DNA from: Sphingomonadaceae bacterium
GTDB lineage: Bacteria; Pseudomonadota; Alphaproteobacteria; Sphingomonadales; Sphingomonadaceae
Length of the DNA stretch: 64,000 nt
Direction of reading: 5' to 3'
Assembly: GCA_947375105.1 (NCBI GenBank)
Contig: CANCET010000001.1
Span: 1-64,000 of the forward strand
Shown: positions 40,734 through 50,760 of the stretch, one piece after another
Layout of the letters: every line of letters begins with the position of its first letter
Position numbering within the stretch: position 1 is the first letter of the stretch
Program-made: the position numbers and the translations under genes
Notes under the pieces: model-generated
Told to the model about the DNA's origin: nothing
The model's input: the letters and a program-made list of their open reading frames with translations, nothing else
Databases searched by the model: none

Positions 40734-40863
40734 CTGGTCAACGTGGCCGGCGCGAACATTTCCGGACACAGGGGAATGGGCGGCGCGAGAGAAACCGCCA
40801 CCCGTGCCCTTGGCTGCCAGACCGGGCAAGCACCGGTTCAACTCATTCCAAAAGGATCATGTC

Positions 40864-41136
40864 ATGAAGATTGCCGTTTCCGCTCTTGCCGCTTCGATCG
40901 CTCTCGGCCTTGCTGCCGGCGCCGCCCATGCCGCCGATACCAAGCCCGCCATGGAAAAGTGCTATGGCGTGGCCAAGGCCGGCAAGAACGAATGCGCTGC
41001 GGGCCCGGGCACCAGCTGCGCCGGCACGTCGAAGGCTGATTACCAAGGCAACGCCTGGATGCTGGTCAAGGCCGGCACCTGCACTTCGATCAAGACGCCA
41101 AAGGGCAACGGCTCGCTCACCGCGAAGGCGCACTGA
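40864..41136 (+). CDS. DUF2282 bufferin-type RiPP precursor
   Basis: Signal peptide; [47 protein letters not shown], four-Cys core. Confidence 0.88.
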   Translation: MKIAVSALAASIALGLAAGAAHAADTKPAMEKCYGVAKAGKNECAAGPGTSCAGTSKADYQGNAWMLVKAGTCTSIKTPKGNGSLTAKAH

Positions 41137-41189
41137 TCAAGTCGGGCGCTCCGTCCTGCCGGGGCGCCTGCCATTCGAGGTAAAGTACC

Positions 41190-41630
41190 ATGACCGCACT
41201 CGTTTCCGTCTATCACCGGCTGGCCGAGCTTGCCGGGCGCCTCCTGCCCGAAACTATGCTCCTGCTGGTGGCGCGGCTCGGGATCGCGGCGGTGTTCTTT
41301 CAGTCTGGCCGGACCAAGGTGGAAGGCTGGCTGACCATCACCGACAGCACCTACTACCTGTTCGAAACGGACTACAAACTGCCGCTCGTGCCCCCGCATC
41401 TGGCCGCCCACATGGCGACCTATTCGGAGCATCTCTTCCCGATCCTGCTGGTGCTTGGCTTCGGCACGCGCTTCGCCGCGCTCGGTCTGCTCGGCATGAC
41501 CACGGTGATCGAGATCTTCGTCTATCCCGATGCGTGGCCGACGCACCTGAGTTGGGCGGCCATACTTCTGCCGCTCATCGCCAAGGGCGGTGGGGCCATC
41601 TCGCTCGACCGCCTGCTGCGCCGGGGCTGA
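41190..41630 (+). CDS. DoxX family membrane protein
   Basis: [24 protein letters not shown]...[24 protein letters not shown]. Confidence 0.87.
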   Translation: MTALVSVYHRLAELAGRLLPETMLLLVARLGIAAVFFQSGRTKVEGWLTITDSTYYLFETDYKLPLVPPHLAAHMATYSEHLFPILLVLGFGTRFAALGLLGMTTVIEIFVYPDAWPTHLSWAAILLPLIAKGGGAISLDRLLRRG

Positions 41631-41682
41631 AACCCGCGCCGCCTGCCCCTGCGCAGCGACCGGCCTGCGTTCCCACGGGCAC

Positions 41683-41729
41683 GTGGGCCGGTCTTGCGTG
41701 GGGCCGGTCTTGCGTGGGGCCGGTCTTGC
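41683..41729 (+). repeat. Three tandem copies of GTGGGGCCGGTCTTGC
   Basis: GTGGGCCGGTCTTGC-GTGGGGCCGGTCTTGC-GTGGGGCCGGTCTTGC between the doxX-like and nrsF-like genes. Confidence 0.9.
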
Positions 41730-41807
41730 GGGGAACTGGCCAAAAAGGCATCGTGCCCCACGCCGCTTGTTCTTTCGGGGCAGAGCGGCGCAGCGAAGGA
41801 AAGCCTG

Positions 41808-42476
41808 ATGCCCCGCGATCCGGACGAGCCGTCCATCGACCAGACAATCGCGGCGCTCGTCGCCGATCTGACGCCGGTCACGCCTGTCCACCTGTGGCGC
41901 GGCATGGTAGTGGGCTTGGCCGCCACAGGCCTGTCGGTCATGGCGGTCTGGCTGTGCCTCGGCTTGCGCAGTGATATCCTCTCCGGCCATCCTCCCATGA
42001 TCGTGCCCTTGCGGGGCTCGGTCTTGCTCGCGGGCGGTCTCGCCATGCTGCTGGCGGCGCTGCGGGCCGCAGTCCCGGGACGCGCCGATGGCGGCGCGTC
42101 GCTGCTTGGCACGCTGCTGCTCGGGCTGTTTCCCCTCGGTCTGATGGCCCTTTTGCTCGATGGAATCATGGCGGGTGCGCACCCTGACTTTGCCGAGGTG
42201 GATGCCTTCGGCGCGGCCCGGTGCTTTGCCATCGCGCTGTGCGCTTCGCTGCTGGTTGCGGCTGTACTGGCGGCATGGATGCGCCGCACCGCGCCAACGA
42301 ACCTCGCGCGTGCCGCCTGGCTGACCGGATGGGCCGCCGCCGCGCTGGGCACCTTCGCCTATAGCTTGTTTTGCCCGGCGAGCAGCATGGGCTTCGTCAC
42401 CACGGTCTACCCCGCCGCCATGCTGGTGGTCGCGCTGCTGCTGCGCGCCGTGTTGCCCAAAGCCCTGCGCTGGTAG
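41808..42476 (+). CDS. NrsF family (DUF1109) anti-sigma factor
   Basis: About six TM; ends FAYSLFCPASSMGFVTTVYPAAMLVVALLLRAVLPKALRW, resembling the NrsF C-terminus; SD AAGGAAA before ATG. Confidence 0.8.
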   Translation: MPRDPDEPSIDQTIAALVADLTPVTPVHLWRGMVVGLAATGLSVMAVWLCLGLRSDILSGHPPMIVPLRGSVLLAGGLAMLLAALRAAVPGRADGGASLLGTLLLGLFPLGLMALLLDGIMAGAHPDFAEVDAFGAARCFAIALCASLLVAAVLAAWMRRTAPTNLARAAWLTGWAAAALGTFAYSLFCPASSMGFVTTVYPAAMLVVALLLRAVLPKALRW

Positions 42477-42497
42477 CGTGTTCTGCGCTGGCAGCGT

Positions 42498-43160
42498 TCA
42501 GCGCAGCGTCGCAAGTACGTCCGCCGGCTCGGCCCGTTCGCGGAAATCGACATCGGCATAGGCAAACCGCACCCGGCCCGCCCGATCGAGGCCGAAGGTT
42601 GCCGGAACCGGGAGGAACCCGCTCGGTGAACCATAGAGATCGTGAAAATCGAGCCCTGCCTTCGTGTAGAAATCAAGCAGCGGATCGCCTGCGAAGAACG
42701 CCAGGCCCAGCGATAATGCGACCCCGTGGTCCACGTCGCACAGCACCTTGGCCATGGCGGCAGCTGGCGATGCTTCCAGCACCGCACCCAGCGCGCGCGC
42801 CCCGCCGCCAGTCTCGCCGGTAATCTCGATGAAGCGCACGCCTGCGTCGGCCAGCGCGGGCAGCATCTCGGCCCAGGCCGAAACCTCGTGCACGCAATAG
42901 GGACACCACCGGCCTCGGCTGAAGTTCACGATCACCGGGCCCTGATCGAGCAGTTCACCGAGCCTGCAATAGCCGCCATGCGCGGTTGGCAGCGAGAAAT
43001 CCGGGAACAATTCCCCGACCTTAGGTGCGGCGGCGCCCACGCCGGCCGCGCGCAGGCCGATCACGACCTCGTCGAAAAAAGGACCCAGGTCCGGATTGCG
43101 GCGGCGGATCTGCGCCAGCTGCGGGCCGAGCGGTGCGGGCGGAGGGGCGGGGCGATCCAT
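42498..43160 (-). CDS. AhpC/TSA-type peroxiredoxin-like protein
   Basis: PDFSLPTAHGGYCRLGELLDQGPVIVNFSRGRWCPYCVHEVSAW. Confidence 0.88.
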   Translation of the reverse strand: MDRPAPPPAPLGPQLAQIRRRNPDLGPFFDEVVIGLRAAGVGAAAPKVGELFPDFSLPTAHGGYCRLGELLDQGPVIVNFSRGRWCPYCVHEVSAWAEMLPALADAGVRFIEITGETGGGARALGAVLEASPAAAMAKVLCDVDHGVALSLGLAFFAGDPLLDFYTKAGLDFHDLYGSPSGFLPVPATFGLDRAGRVRFAYADVDFRERAEPADVLATLR

Positions 43161-43229
43161 CATCGTTTCATAAGCGGCGATGCGGCCACGAGGAAACATC
43201 CCTCAGTGCATCGAGTCCATGCGTGGTTC

Positions 43230-44132
43230 CTATTGTACGCCATTGGCGTCGCTACCCACGGCAAGCGCCCAGTCCTGCGCCCGCGCCACGCGCAAGAACG
43301 CTTCCGCCGCGACCGAACGCCGCCGGCCCGCCACGGAGGCGAGCACGAAGCGCGCCTCCACGCTGCCGAACGGCAGTTCGGTTGCCGCGAGCGGCGGATC
43401 GGCAAGGCTGCGCGGCATCCATCCGCAGCCCAGCCCGGCCTGCACCATCTGCCGCAGTTGCGCCGCACCCTGCGCCTGATGCCGCACTTCGATGGCGGCG
43501 CCGCCTTGCGAGGCAATCCGAGCGAGCGCGGCACACCCGTCACCTGCCAGATCGATCCACGCTTCCTCCTCCAGCATCGCGGGCGAGGCTGGCGGCTTTC
43601 CGGCAAAGCGGTGGTCTCCGCGCGTAACCACACACCAGGCATCCGCGAACAAGGGCCAGCAATCCAGCCGTTCCGGCGCTTCATCGGGCATTTCGACTAT
43701 GATCAGGTCCATCGAGCCGGCCATGGCGCTTTCGATCAACTCGCGCGAAGAACCGCTCGCCAGCGCCAGCTCGAGCCCCGTCAGGCTGCGGCTCAGCTCG
43801 CCCAGAACGCGCTCCAGCATGGCATGCTCCACCGTGCGCGCCACGCCCAGCGCGAGTGGGGCAATTTCCGCGCGGCCCATGCCGCGCGCCATCTGCTTGG
43901 CGGTCTGCGCGGCCTCGAAGCTGCGCTCGAGGTGCGGCAGCATCGCCTTGCCCAGCTCGGTCAGGTGGGTTCGCGCACGCTCGCGGCGAAATAGCGGTGC
44001 GCCAAATTCGTCCTCCAGCTTCTGGATCGCCTTGGTCAGCGATGGCTGTGAGACGTTGCACTCGATTGCCGCGCGCGTGAAATTGAGCAGGCGCGCTGCG
44101 GCCAGGAAGTACCGGACCTGATGCATTTCCAT
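43230..44132 (-). CDS. LysR family transcriptional regulator
   Basis: MEMHQVRYFLAAARLLNFTRAAIECNVSQPSLTKAIQKLEDEFGAPLFRRERARTHLTELG. Confidence 0.94.
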   Translation of the reverse strand: MEMHQVRYFLAAARLLNFTRAAIECNVSQPSLTKAIQKLEDEFGAPLFRRERARTHLTELGKAMLPHLERSFEAAQTAKQMARGMGRAEIAPLALGVARTVEHAMLERVLGELSRSLTGLELALASGSSRELIESAMAGSMDLIIVEMPDEAPERLDCWPLFADAWCVVTRGDHRFAGKPPASPAMLEEEAWIDLAGDGCAALARIASQGGAAIEVRHQAQGAAQLRQMVQAGLGCGWMPRSLADPPLAATELPFGSVEARFVLASVAGRRRSVAAEAFLRVARAQDWALAVGSDANGVQ

Positions 44133-44364
44133 GGCTGCGCTGCCTTGTGCCTGCCTTCGCCGCAGGCTCCCGAACCCGTCGGCACCCGTCTGGCGCCACC
44201 CGAGCCCGTGAGGGGCGAATGAACCGCACGACCATGCGCGCGCGCCGCGCTTGTCGCAAGCGGGCGCTGCCACATATGATTTATGCTGATGCCGCATCAA
44301 ATGGCATCAAATCAGACCATAATGGTGCTTTGGCCGCATCGATGGGCCGGGGAAGGAAATCGCC

Positions 44365-45258
44365 GTGAAGGATCTCACCGGCTGGATGCGCACATTCATC
44401 ACCGTGGTCGATGCGGCCAGCTTCAGCCGCGCCGCCGCCCGCCTCGAACTGCCGCAATCGACCGTCTCGCGCCAGGTTGGCGCGTTGGAACGCCATCTCG
44501 GCGCCGCGCTGCTCAAACGCACCACGCGCTCGATCGCGCTCACCAGCGAAGGCCAGGTCTACTACGAAGCCGCACTCCGCGCGCTCGCCGCTGTCGACGA
44601 GGCGGAGGCGGCGGTCGGCCTGCATGGCGCGCTCGGCGGACAAGTGCGGCTCACCGCGCCGCTCACGCTCGCGCAGTCGCGCGTGATTGCCATGCTGGCG
44701 GATTTCCAGCGGCTCCAGCCACGCATCGAGATCGATCTCAGGGTGTCCGACCACGCGTTGAACCTCGTTTCGGACAACCTCGATTTCGCGATCCGCGTCG
44801 GGGCGATCGGGGATAGCCGCTCGATCGCCCGCCGCATCGGCACCGCGCGGCGAGTGATGGTGGCATCGCCCGCCTATCTCGCGCAGTCTGGCGTGCCGCG
44901 CCAGCCCGCCGATCTCGCCGCGCACAATTGCCTCAGCTACTCGCTGCTCGCCACCGGCAACAAGTGGGTTATGGGCGAGGGCCTGCCCATCGAAGTGAGC
45001 GGCAACTTTCGCGCCGACAGCCCGGATGCCCTGCGCGCCGCCGCGCTTGCCGGCATCGGCATCGCGGTCAATGCGCGCTGGCTGTTCGAGGATGATCTCG
45101 CCAGTGGCCGGCTGGTCGAACTGTTGCCGCATTGTTCGCCGGCGGACATGCCGATCCATCTGGTGATGCCGCCGGGCCGCTATGTTGCCGCACGCGCACG
45201 CGCGCTGGCCGATCACCTGATCGCCGCCTTCGCTGCCGATCCGCTGCTGCGGTCATAA
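44365..45258 (+). CDS. LysR family transcriptional regulator
   Basis: WMRTFITVVDAASFSRAAARLELPQSTVSRQVGALERHLGAALLKRTTRSIALTSEG. Confidence 0.95.
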   Translation: MKDLTGWMRTFITVVDAASFSRAAARLELPQSTVSRQVGALERHLGAALLKRTTRSIALTSEGQVYYEAALRALAAVDEAEAAVGLHGALGGQVRLTAPLTLAQSRVIAMLADFQRLQPRIEIDLRVSDHALNLVSDNLDFAIRVGAIGDSRSIARRIGTARRVMVASPAYLAQSGVPRQPADLAAHNCLSYSLLATGNKWVMGEGLPIEVSGNFRADSPDALRAAALAGIGIAVNARWLFEDDLASGRLVELLPHCSPADMPIHLVMPPGRYVAARARALADHLIAAFAADPLLRS

Positions 45259-45272
45259 CAGATCCCCTTCAT

Positions 45273-45298
45273 GTAACGACCCGGCACGCGGCCCCGAA
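45273..45298 (+). promoter_or_regulatory. Putative SigF-type promoter upstream of NDH-2/ECF genes
   Basis: GTAACG-N16-CGAA (one mismatch to GTAACC-N16-CGAA), 32 nt before the NDH-2 GTG. Confidence 0.55.
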
Positions 45299-45330
45299 CC
45301 TGCTGGCAAGGATCAACAGGGAGCAGACGA

Positions 45331-46674
<1,344 letters not shown>

Positions 46675-46786
46675 GGATATGACCTCACTCATTCCCACGA
46701 TGCATTGATAATATAACCACCTGATGCGTGTTCGCCGCGCTGCCGCTCAGGCATTGTTGATGCATCGAGAGGTCTTGGAGGAAAAT

Positions 46787-47383
46787 ATGGCTCGCCAATT
46801 GGATACCGCCCGTCATGCCGCCAACGGCCCGCGCAAGGCCGCAGGGTACGACTGGGAAGGCGCAATGGCCGCGAGTCTGGCTGGCGATCCTGCCGCTTAT
46901 CGCCGCCTGCTCGAAGAAGCCGGACGTTGGTTGCGCCGTTATTTTGCCCGCCGCCTCGCGTCCGAACTGATCGATGATGCGGTGCAGGAAGCACTCACCG
47001 CGCTCCACCTCAAGCGCGCCACGTTCGAGCCGGGCCGTCCGTTTCTGCCGTGGCTCGCTGCCATCGCCCGCTTCAAGGGCGTCGATTGCATGCGCAGCGC
47101 CGGCCGTCACTGCACCGAGGAGCTCGACGAAACCCTCCACGGCGTGCCGAGCCACGAAAGCGCCTCGCTCAGCGGGATCGTCATGGCCGGCTTGTTCGAA
47201 CGCTTGCGCCGCCCGCAGGCTGATGCCATCCAGCTAGTCAAGCTTCAGGGCTTTTCGGTGCGGGAGGCGGCCGCGATGACCGGCCAGTCCGAAGCGCTGG
47301 TGAAGGTCAATATCCACCGCGGACTCGCTGCGCTCAAGGCTTGGTTCGGCGATGGCGAACTGGCGTTCGAAAAGGTGCGCTGA
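46787..47383 (+). CDS. ECF sigma factor, SigF/NrsF-associated type
   Basis: LIDDAVQEALTALHLKRATFEPGRPFLPWLAAIARFKGVDCMR; QLVKLQGFSVREAAAMTGQSEALVKVNIHRGLAALK; SD GGAGGAAAAT-ATG. Confidence 0.9.
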   Translation: MARQLDTARHAANGPRKAAGYDWEGAMAASLAGDPAAYRRLLEEAGRWLRRYFARRLASELIDDAVQEALTALHLKRATFEPGRPFLPWLAAIARFKGVDCMRSAGRHCTEELDETLHGVPSHESASLSGIVMAGLFERLRRPQADAIQLVKLQGFSVREAAAMTGQSEALVKVNIHRGLAALKAWFGDGELAFEKVR

Positions 47384-47387
47384 CACC

Positions 47388-47419
47388 AAAAAAGAAGGGA
47401 CTGATCGCTCCGTCCCTTC
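47388..47419 (-). terminator. Rho-independent terminator for the minus-strand TonB-CTD gene
   Basis: Minus strand GAAGGGAC-10nt-GTCCCTTC followed by TTTTTT. Confidence 0.85.
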
Positions 47420-47478
47420 CTCGGCCGAGGGCCATGTGGCTCCGGTCGTAGCTCGATCCGGCTCTTGCCGGTAATCCG

Positions 47479-47838
47479 TTACAGCAGCTTCCAGGTGATC
47501 GGCACAGTCACGGTGGTCGCACCGCCCGGAGGGGGCGGCACCGAACCGGTCCGGCTCGGCAGGGCCAGCGCTTCGCGGTCCAGCACGGTCGATCCCGAAG
47601 GCGCAATCAGCTCGGCGCGCTCCACAGCGCCGGTTGCGGCGACATAGATCTTCACTTTCGCGGTGCCCTGCTCCCCGCGCGCCTGTGCGGCCTTGGGATA
47701 GGTCTGCTTGGCGGCGATGGTGCGGGTCACTTGCTTGATCCAGTCGGCCGACTGGGCATGCGCGGTGCCGGCAACGCAGGTGGCGGCGCAGGTTGCTGCG
47801 AGGAGCCCGAAGGCCAGGGTCTTTGCAGTCTTGAACAT
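47479..47838 (-). CDS. Secreted TonB C-terminal-domain-like protein
   Basis: Signal peptide MFKTAKTLAFGLLAATCAATCVAGTAHAQ; YPKAAQARGEQGTAKVKIYVAATGAVERAELIAPSGS. Confidence 0.75.
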   Translation of the reverse strand: MFKTAKTLAFGLLAATCAATCVAGTAHAQSADWIKQVTRTIAAKQTYPKAAQARGEQGTAKVKIYVAATGAVERAELIAPSGSTVLDREALALPSRTGSVPPPPGGATTVTVPITWKLL

Positions 47839-48055
47839 CGTGGATCCTTCCAGTTGGCTTTGAATACAAAGGTCCGCCAGCGGGGCTTGCCGGACGGACC
47901 CAGGTGGCGTGGGGTGGCTCCATCTGGCTGCAGGCCCGTTAGGTTTGCGCCAATCGGCCTTACGAACGGCACCGGATGGGCTGTTCACGCCATTTCGGAC
48001 AGTGAGCCGCAGCAGGCCTTGCTTCGCGGCGGGCCTTGAAGGTTAATGCCGACCT

Positions 48056-48754
48056 ATGATCAGCCGCCGATTCGTCCTCGCCGCGCTTGCGCTTGCCCCT
48101 TTGGTCATGGCCGCTGCGCCTCGGCGGCCGCACGTTGCTCCCCCACCGCCACCTCCGCTGCCATTGGCTGCAGTCGAACGCGTGGCGCTGGTCACGGGTC
48201 TGGGCACGATCGAACTCGCCCTCGATGGCGCCCATGCACCGATCAGCACCGCCAACTTCCTGCGTTATGTCGATGCAAGGCGGTTCGACGGGATCACCTT
48301 CTACCGCGCCATGCATCTCGCGTGGGGTGATCAGCCCAATGGCCTGCTGCAGGGCGGCTTGCGCGATCCGCGCCGCTTGTTCCCGCCCATCGCGCACGAG
48401 CCAACCAGCCAGACTGGCCTCAGCCACACCGCCGGCGCGATCTCCATGGCGCGCAATGCCCCGGGCACGGCGACGGCTGATTTCTCGATCATGCTGTCGG
48501 ACCTCACCAGTCTGGATGCCGATCCGAAGTCCAGCGACCCTGAGGCGCAGGCGGGCTATGCGGTGTTCGGCAAGGTGACGGCGGGCATGGATGTGGTGCG
48601 CAAGATCTGGGATGCACCGATTTCGCAGACGCTGGGCGAGGGCGCGATGCGCGGGCAGATGCTCGAAGCACCGGTCGTGATCCTTAGCGCGCGCCGCCTG
48701 CCGCCCGTAATCGCAGCACCTGCGCCCGCACCCGCACCCGCACCGGCGCCCTGA
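48056..48754 (+). CDS. Peptidyl-prolyl cis-trans isomerase (cyclophilin type, exported)
   Basis: VTGLGTIELALDGAHAPISTANFLRYVDARRFDGITFYRA; LLQGG; GAISMAR; ADFSIML; YAVFGKV. Confidence 0.92.
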   Translation: MISRRFVLAALALAPLVMAAAPRRPHVAPPPPPPLPLAAVERVALVTGLGTIELALDGAHAPISTANFLRYVDARRFDGITFYRAMHLAWGDQPNGLLQGGLRDPRRLFPPIAHEPTSQTGLSHTAGAISMARNAPGTATADFSIMLSDLTSLDADPKSSDPEAQAGYAVFGKVTAGMDVVRKIWDAPISQTLGEGAMRGQMLEAPVVILSARRLPPVIAAPAPAPAPAPAP

Positions 48755-48760
48755 TCCCGC

Positions 48761-50497
48761 TCAGTTCACGCAGGCGACCGGTTCGCCCGCGCCGCGCTGG
48801 AACAGCACCAGCCGCAGGTTGAATGAATCCCCGCCTGTTGTCTGGTTCGGACCGGCCACCAGCTCCAGCGCATCGCCGGGCGCAAGGTCGGCGGAGAGTG
48901 GCGGGAGCTGCAATTGCCCCGTCACCACCCCGCGCCACAGCACCTTGCCCGCGGCCATCACGGTCAGGTCCACGCCGTCGCCGATCGCAGTCTTGGAAAA
49001 GCACCCGCCAATGTCGACTGCTTCCGCCACCGGCGCGACATGCCGCCACACCGCGCGCAGCGGCGCGGCGCCGGTGCCGCCCACCCCCGCAGACGTCGTG
49101 TTGATCCGCAGCGGGCGATACCAGCGATCGCCGAAGTAGCTGGTGAACTGGTCGTCGAACAGCGGCAGCGTGTAGCTGGTCTCGCTCTTCATGCGCACCG
49201 CATAGCGCCACTGCGGGGTGCCCCAGCCCATCAAGGTATCGGCGATCCAGTTGGTCCTGCCAAAGCGGATGGCGGTCGTCCCGGAAATCACCAGCGGGCT
49301 TTCGCTCACCCGCGCGGCGCTGACAGATGCGCCTGCCGCGTCGCTCACCACACCGCCTTCGATGGACAGCGCGCGCGGCGCTCCCCACACGACCGTGGTA
49401 TCTGCCCCGAAGCGATAGGCGAACAGCAGCGGATCGCCGAGATCGAGCCGCTGCGGCCGACCCAGCGCGAGGAGCTGCTGCATCTGCCGGAAGGCGGAGG
49501 CCTGCAACTTGGGCGCGCTGCCGGCATAAAGCCCCATGTTCGGATACCAGCGCTGGTCGATCAGCGCATACCAGCTCGCCTGCGCCGCGCCCCCCGCTGC
49601 CAGCATGGTCGCCTGCTTGATCAGTTCCTCCGCCGCGACCGGCTGGTTTCGCGTATCCAGGCTGAATTCGCTGGCCCAGATCGGCACGCGGCGCCCCGCC
49701 GCATCCATCGCGGCATTGAGCTGGGCCAGCTCCACGTCGAGCCCTTCCGCGCGCGAGCGGTAAGGATGCACCGCAATGCCGTCGACTTCGTCGAGCATTC
49801 CGAGGGCAAACAGCGTCTTGAGAAAACCGGTGCCGATCATGTTGGTTGATCCGCCCAGGATCGCGGTGCGCCCGCCGATCCGCGCATGCACCGCCGCCAA
49901 TGTCGCGACATAGGCCGCCGGACGAGTGACGCCGGCGGGATAGACCAACGTGCCGGAGCCGTTGAGCTCGTTGCCCACCTCGATTGCCGCCAGACAGGAA
50001 CCGAAGCGATCCGCCAGCGCCGAGAGGTAGCTGGCAAAGGCAGCATTTCCGGCCGTGCTCGAAACCCATTGGCCGCTGTCGTAGAGCGGATTGGCGGGGG
50101 TCACGGTCAACAACAGGCGTTGTCCGTTGGCGCAGGCCGCGCCCAGCGCCTGCCCCGTCGGGGTGTTCAGGTTATAGTTTCCCCGGGTTCTCTCGCCCTC
50201 GGCCCATGGCAGCGAATCGCGCAGGATCGGCGCTGAAACCTGCTGCGACAGCGCGAGAGTGGACAGCGGCCAGCCTTGGCTGAAGTGAGTCTGCACGCCC
50301 AGCAGCATCGGCGGCAGCTGTGCGATTTCCGCCGCGCCGAGCGTCCGCGTGCCGGCTGCCTGCGCCGTCCCGATCGGCGATGCGATCTCTGCCGTGCGCC
50401 GCAATTGCACCGGCCCGCAGGCGGCGAGCAGGGCGAGCAGGACCGCAATGCGCAGCGTGGGCCGCACTTGCGCGGCAATCTTGCGGGGTGAATTCAT
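48761..50497 (-). CDS. Glycoside-hydrolase-like lipoprotein
   Basis: Lipobox-like LLALLAACG; TIM-barrel-like IEVGNELNGSG and VPIWASEFSLD Glu motifs; C-terminal beta domains. Confidence 0.7.
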   Translation of the reverse strand: MNSPRKIAAQVRPTLRIAVLLALLAACGPVQLRRTAEIASPIGTAQAAGTRTLGAAEIAQLPPMLLGVQTHFSQGWPLSTLALSQQVSAPILRDSLPWAEGERTRGNYNLNTPTGQALGAACANGQRLLLTVTPANPLYDSGQWVSSTAGNAAFASYLSALADRFGSCLAAIEVGNELNGSGTLVYPAGVTRPAAYVATLAAVHARIGGRTAILGGSTNMIGTGFLKTLFALGMLDEVDGIAVHPYRSRAEGLDVELAQLNAAMDAAGRRVPIWASEFSLDTRNQPVAAEELIKQATMLAAGGAAQASWYALIDQRWYPNMGLYAGSAPKLQASAFRQMQQLLALGRPQRLDLGDPLLFAYRFGADTTVVWGAPRALSIEGGVVSDAAGASVSAARVSESPLVISGTTAIRFGRTNWIADTLMGWGTPQWRYAVRMKSETSYTLPLFDDQFTSYFGDRWYRPLRINTTSAGVGGTGAAPLRAVWRHVAPVAEAVDIGGCFSKTAIGDGVDLTVMAAGKVLWRGVVTGQLQLPPLSADLAPGDALELVAGPNQTTGGDSFNLRLVLFQRGAGEPVACVN

Positions 50498-50760
50498 CAG
50501 GGCACGGCAGACCATGGCACGCTCTCCAGCGGGGGGACGCGTCAAGGATGTGCCGAAGGCGCCTTAATGCCCCCCCAGCGGATTCGCTTAAGGGGCCATT
50601 TTTCTGTCTTGCGCTAGTCTCGCCGAGCGCTCGGGGTTTCTGCGTATTCCGCTGCCTGCACTACGCGTGCTCCCGCCAACCGCCACGGGCGGCGTTTACC
50701 ATGACGGAAAGGTTTGCCTGCTAAGCGGATCGCGCAGGCGGGCCCATATCGTGGCCCCGG

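Noticed and set aside
41683-41729. Possible mini-CRISPR
   Set aside because: Repeats are directly abutting 15-16 bp units without spacers and there are no cas genes; kept only as a tandem repeat.
48716-48752. GCACCC-type hexamer run at the end of the PPIase gene
   Set aside because: Encodes a simple (AP)n tail, common in high-GC exported proteins; not reported as a separate element.
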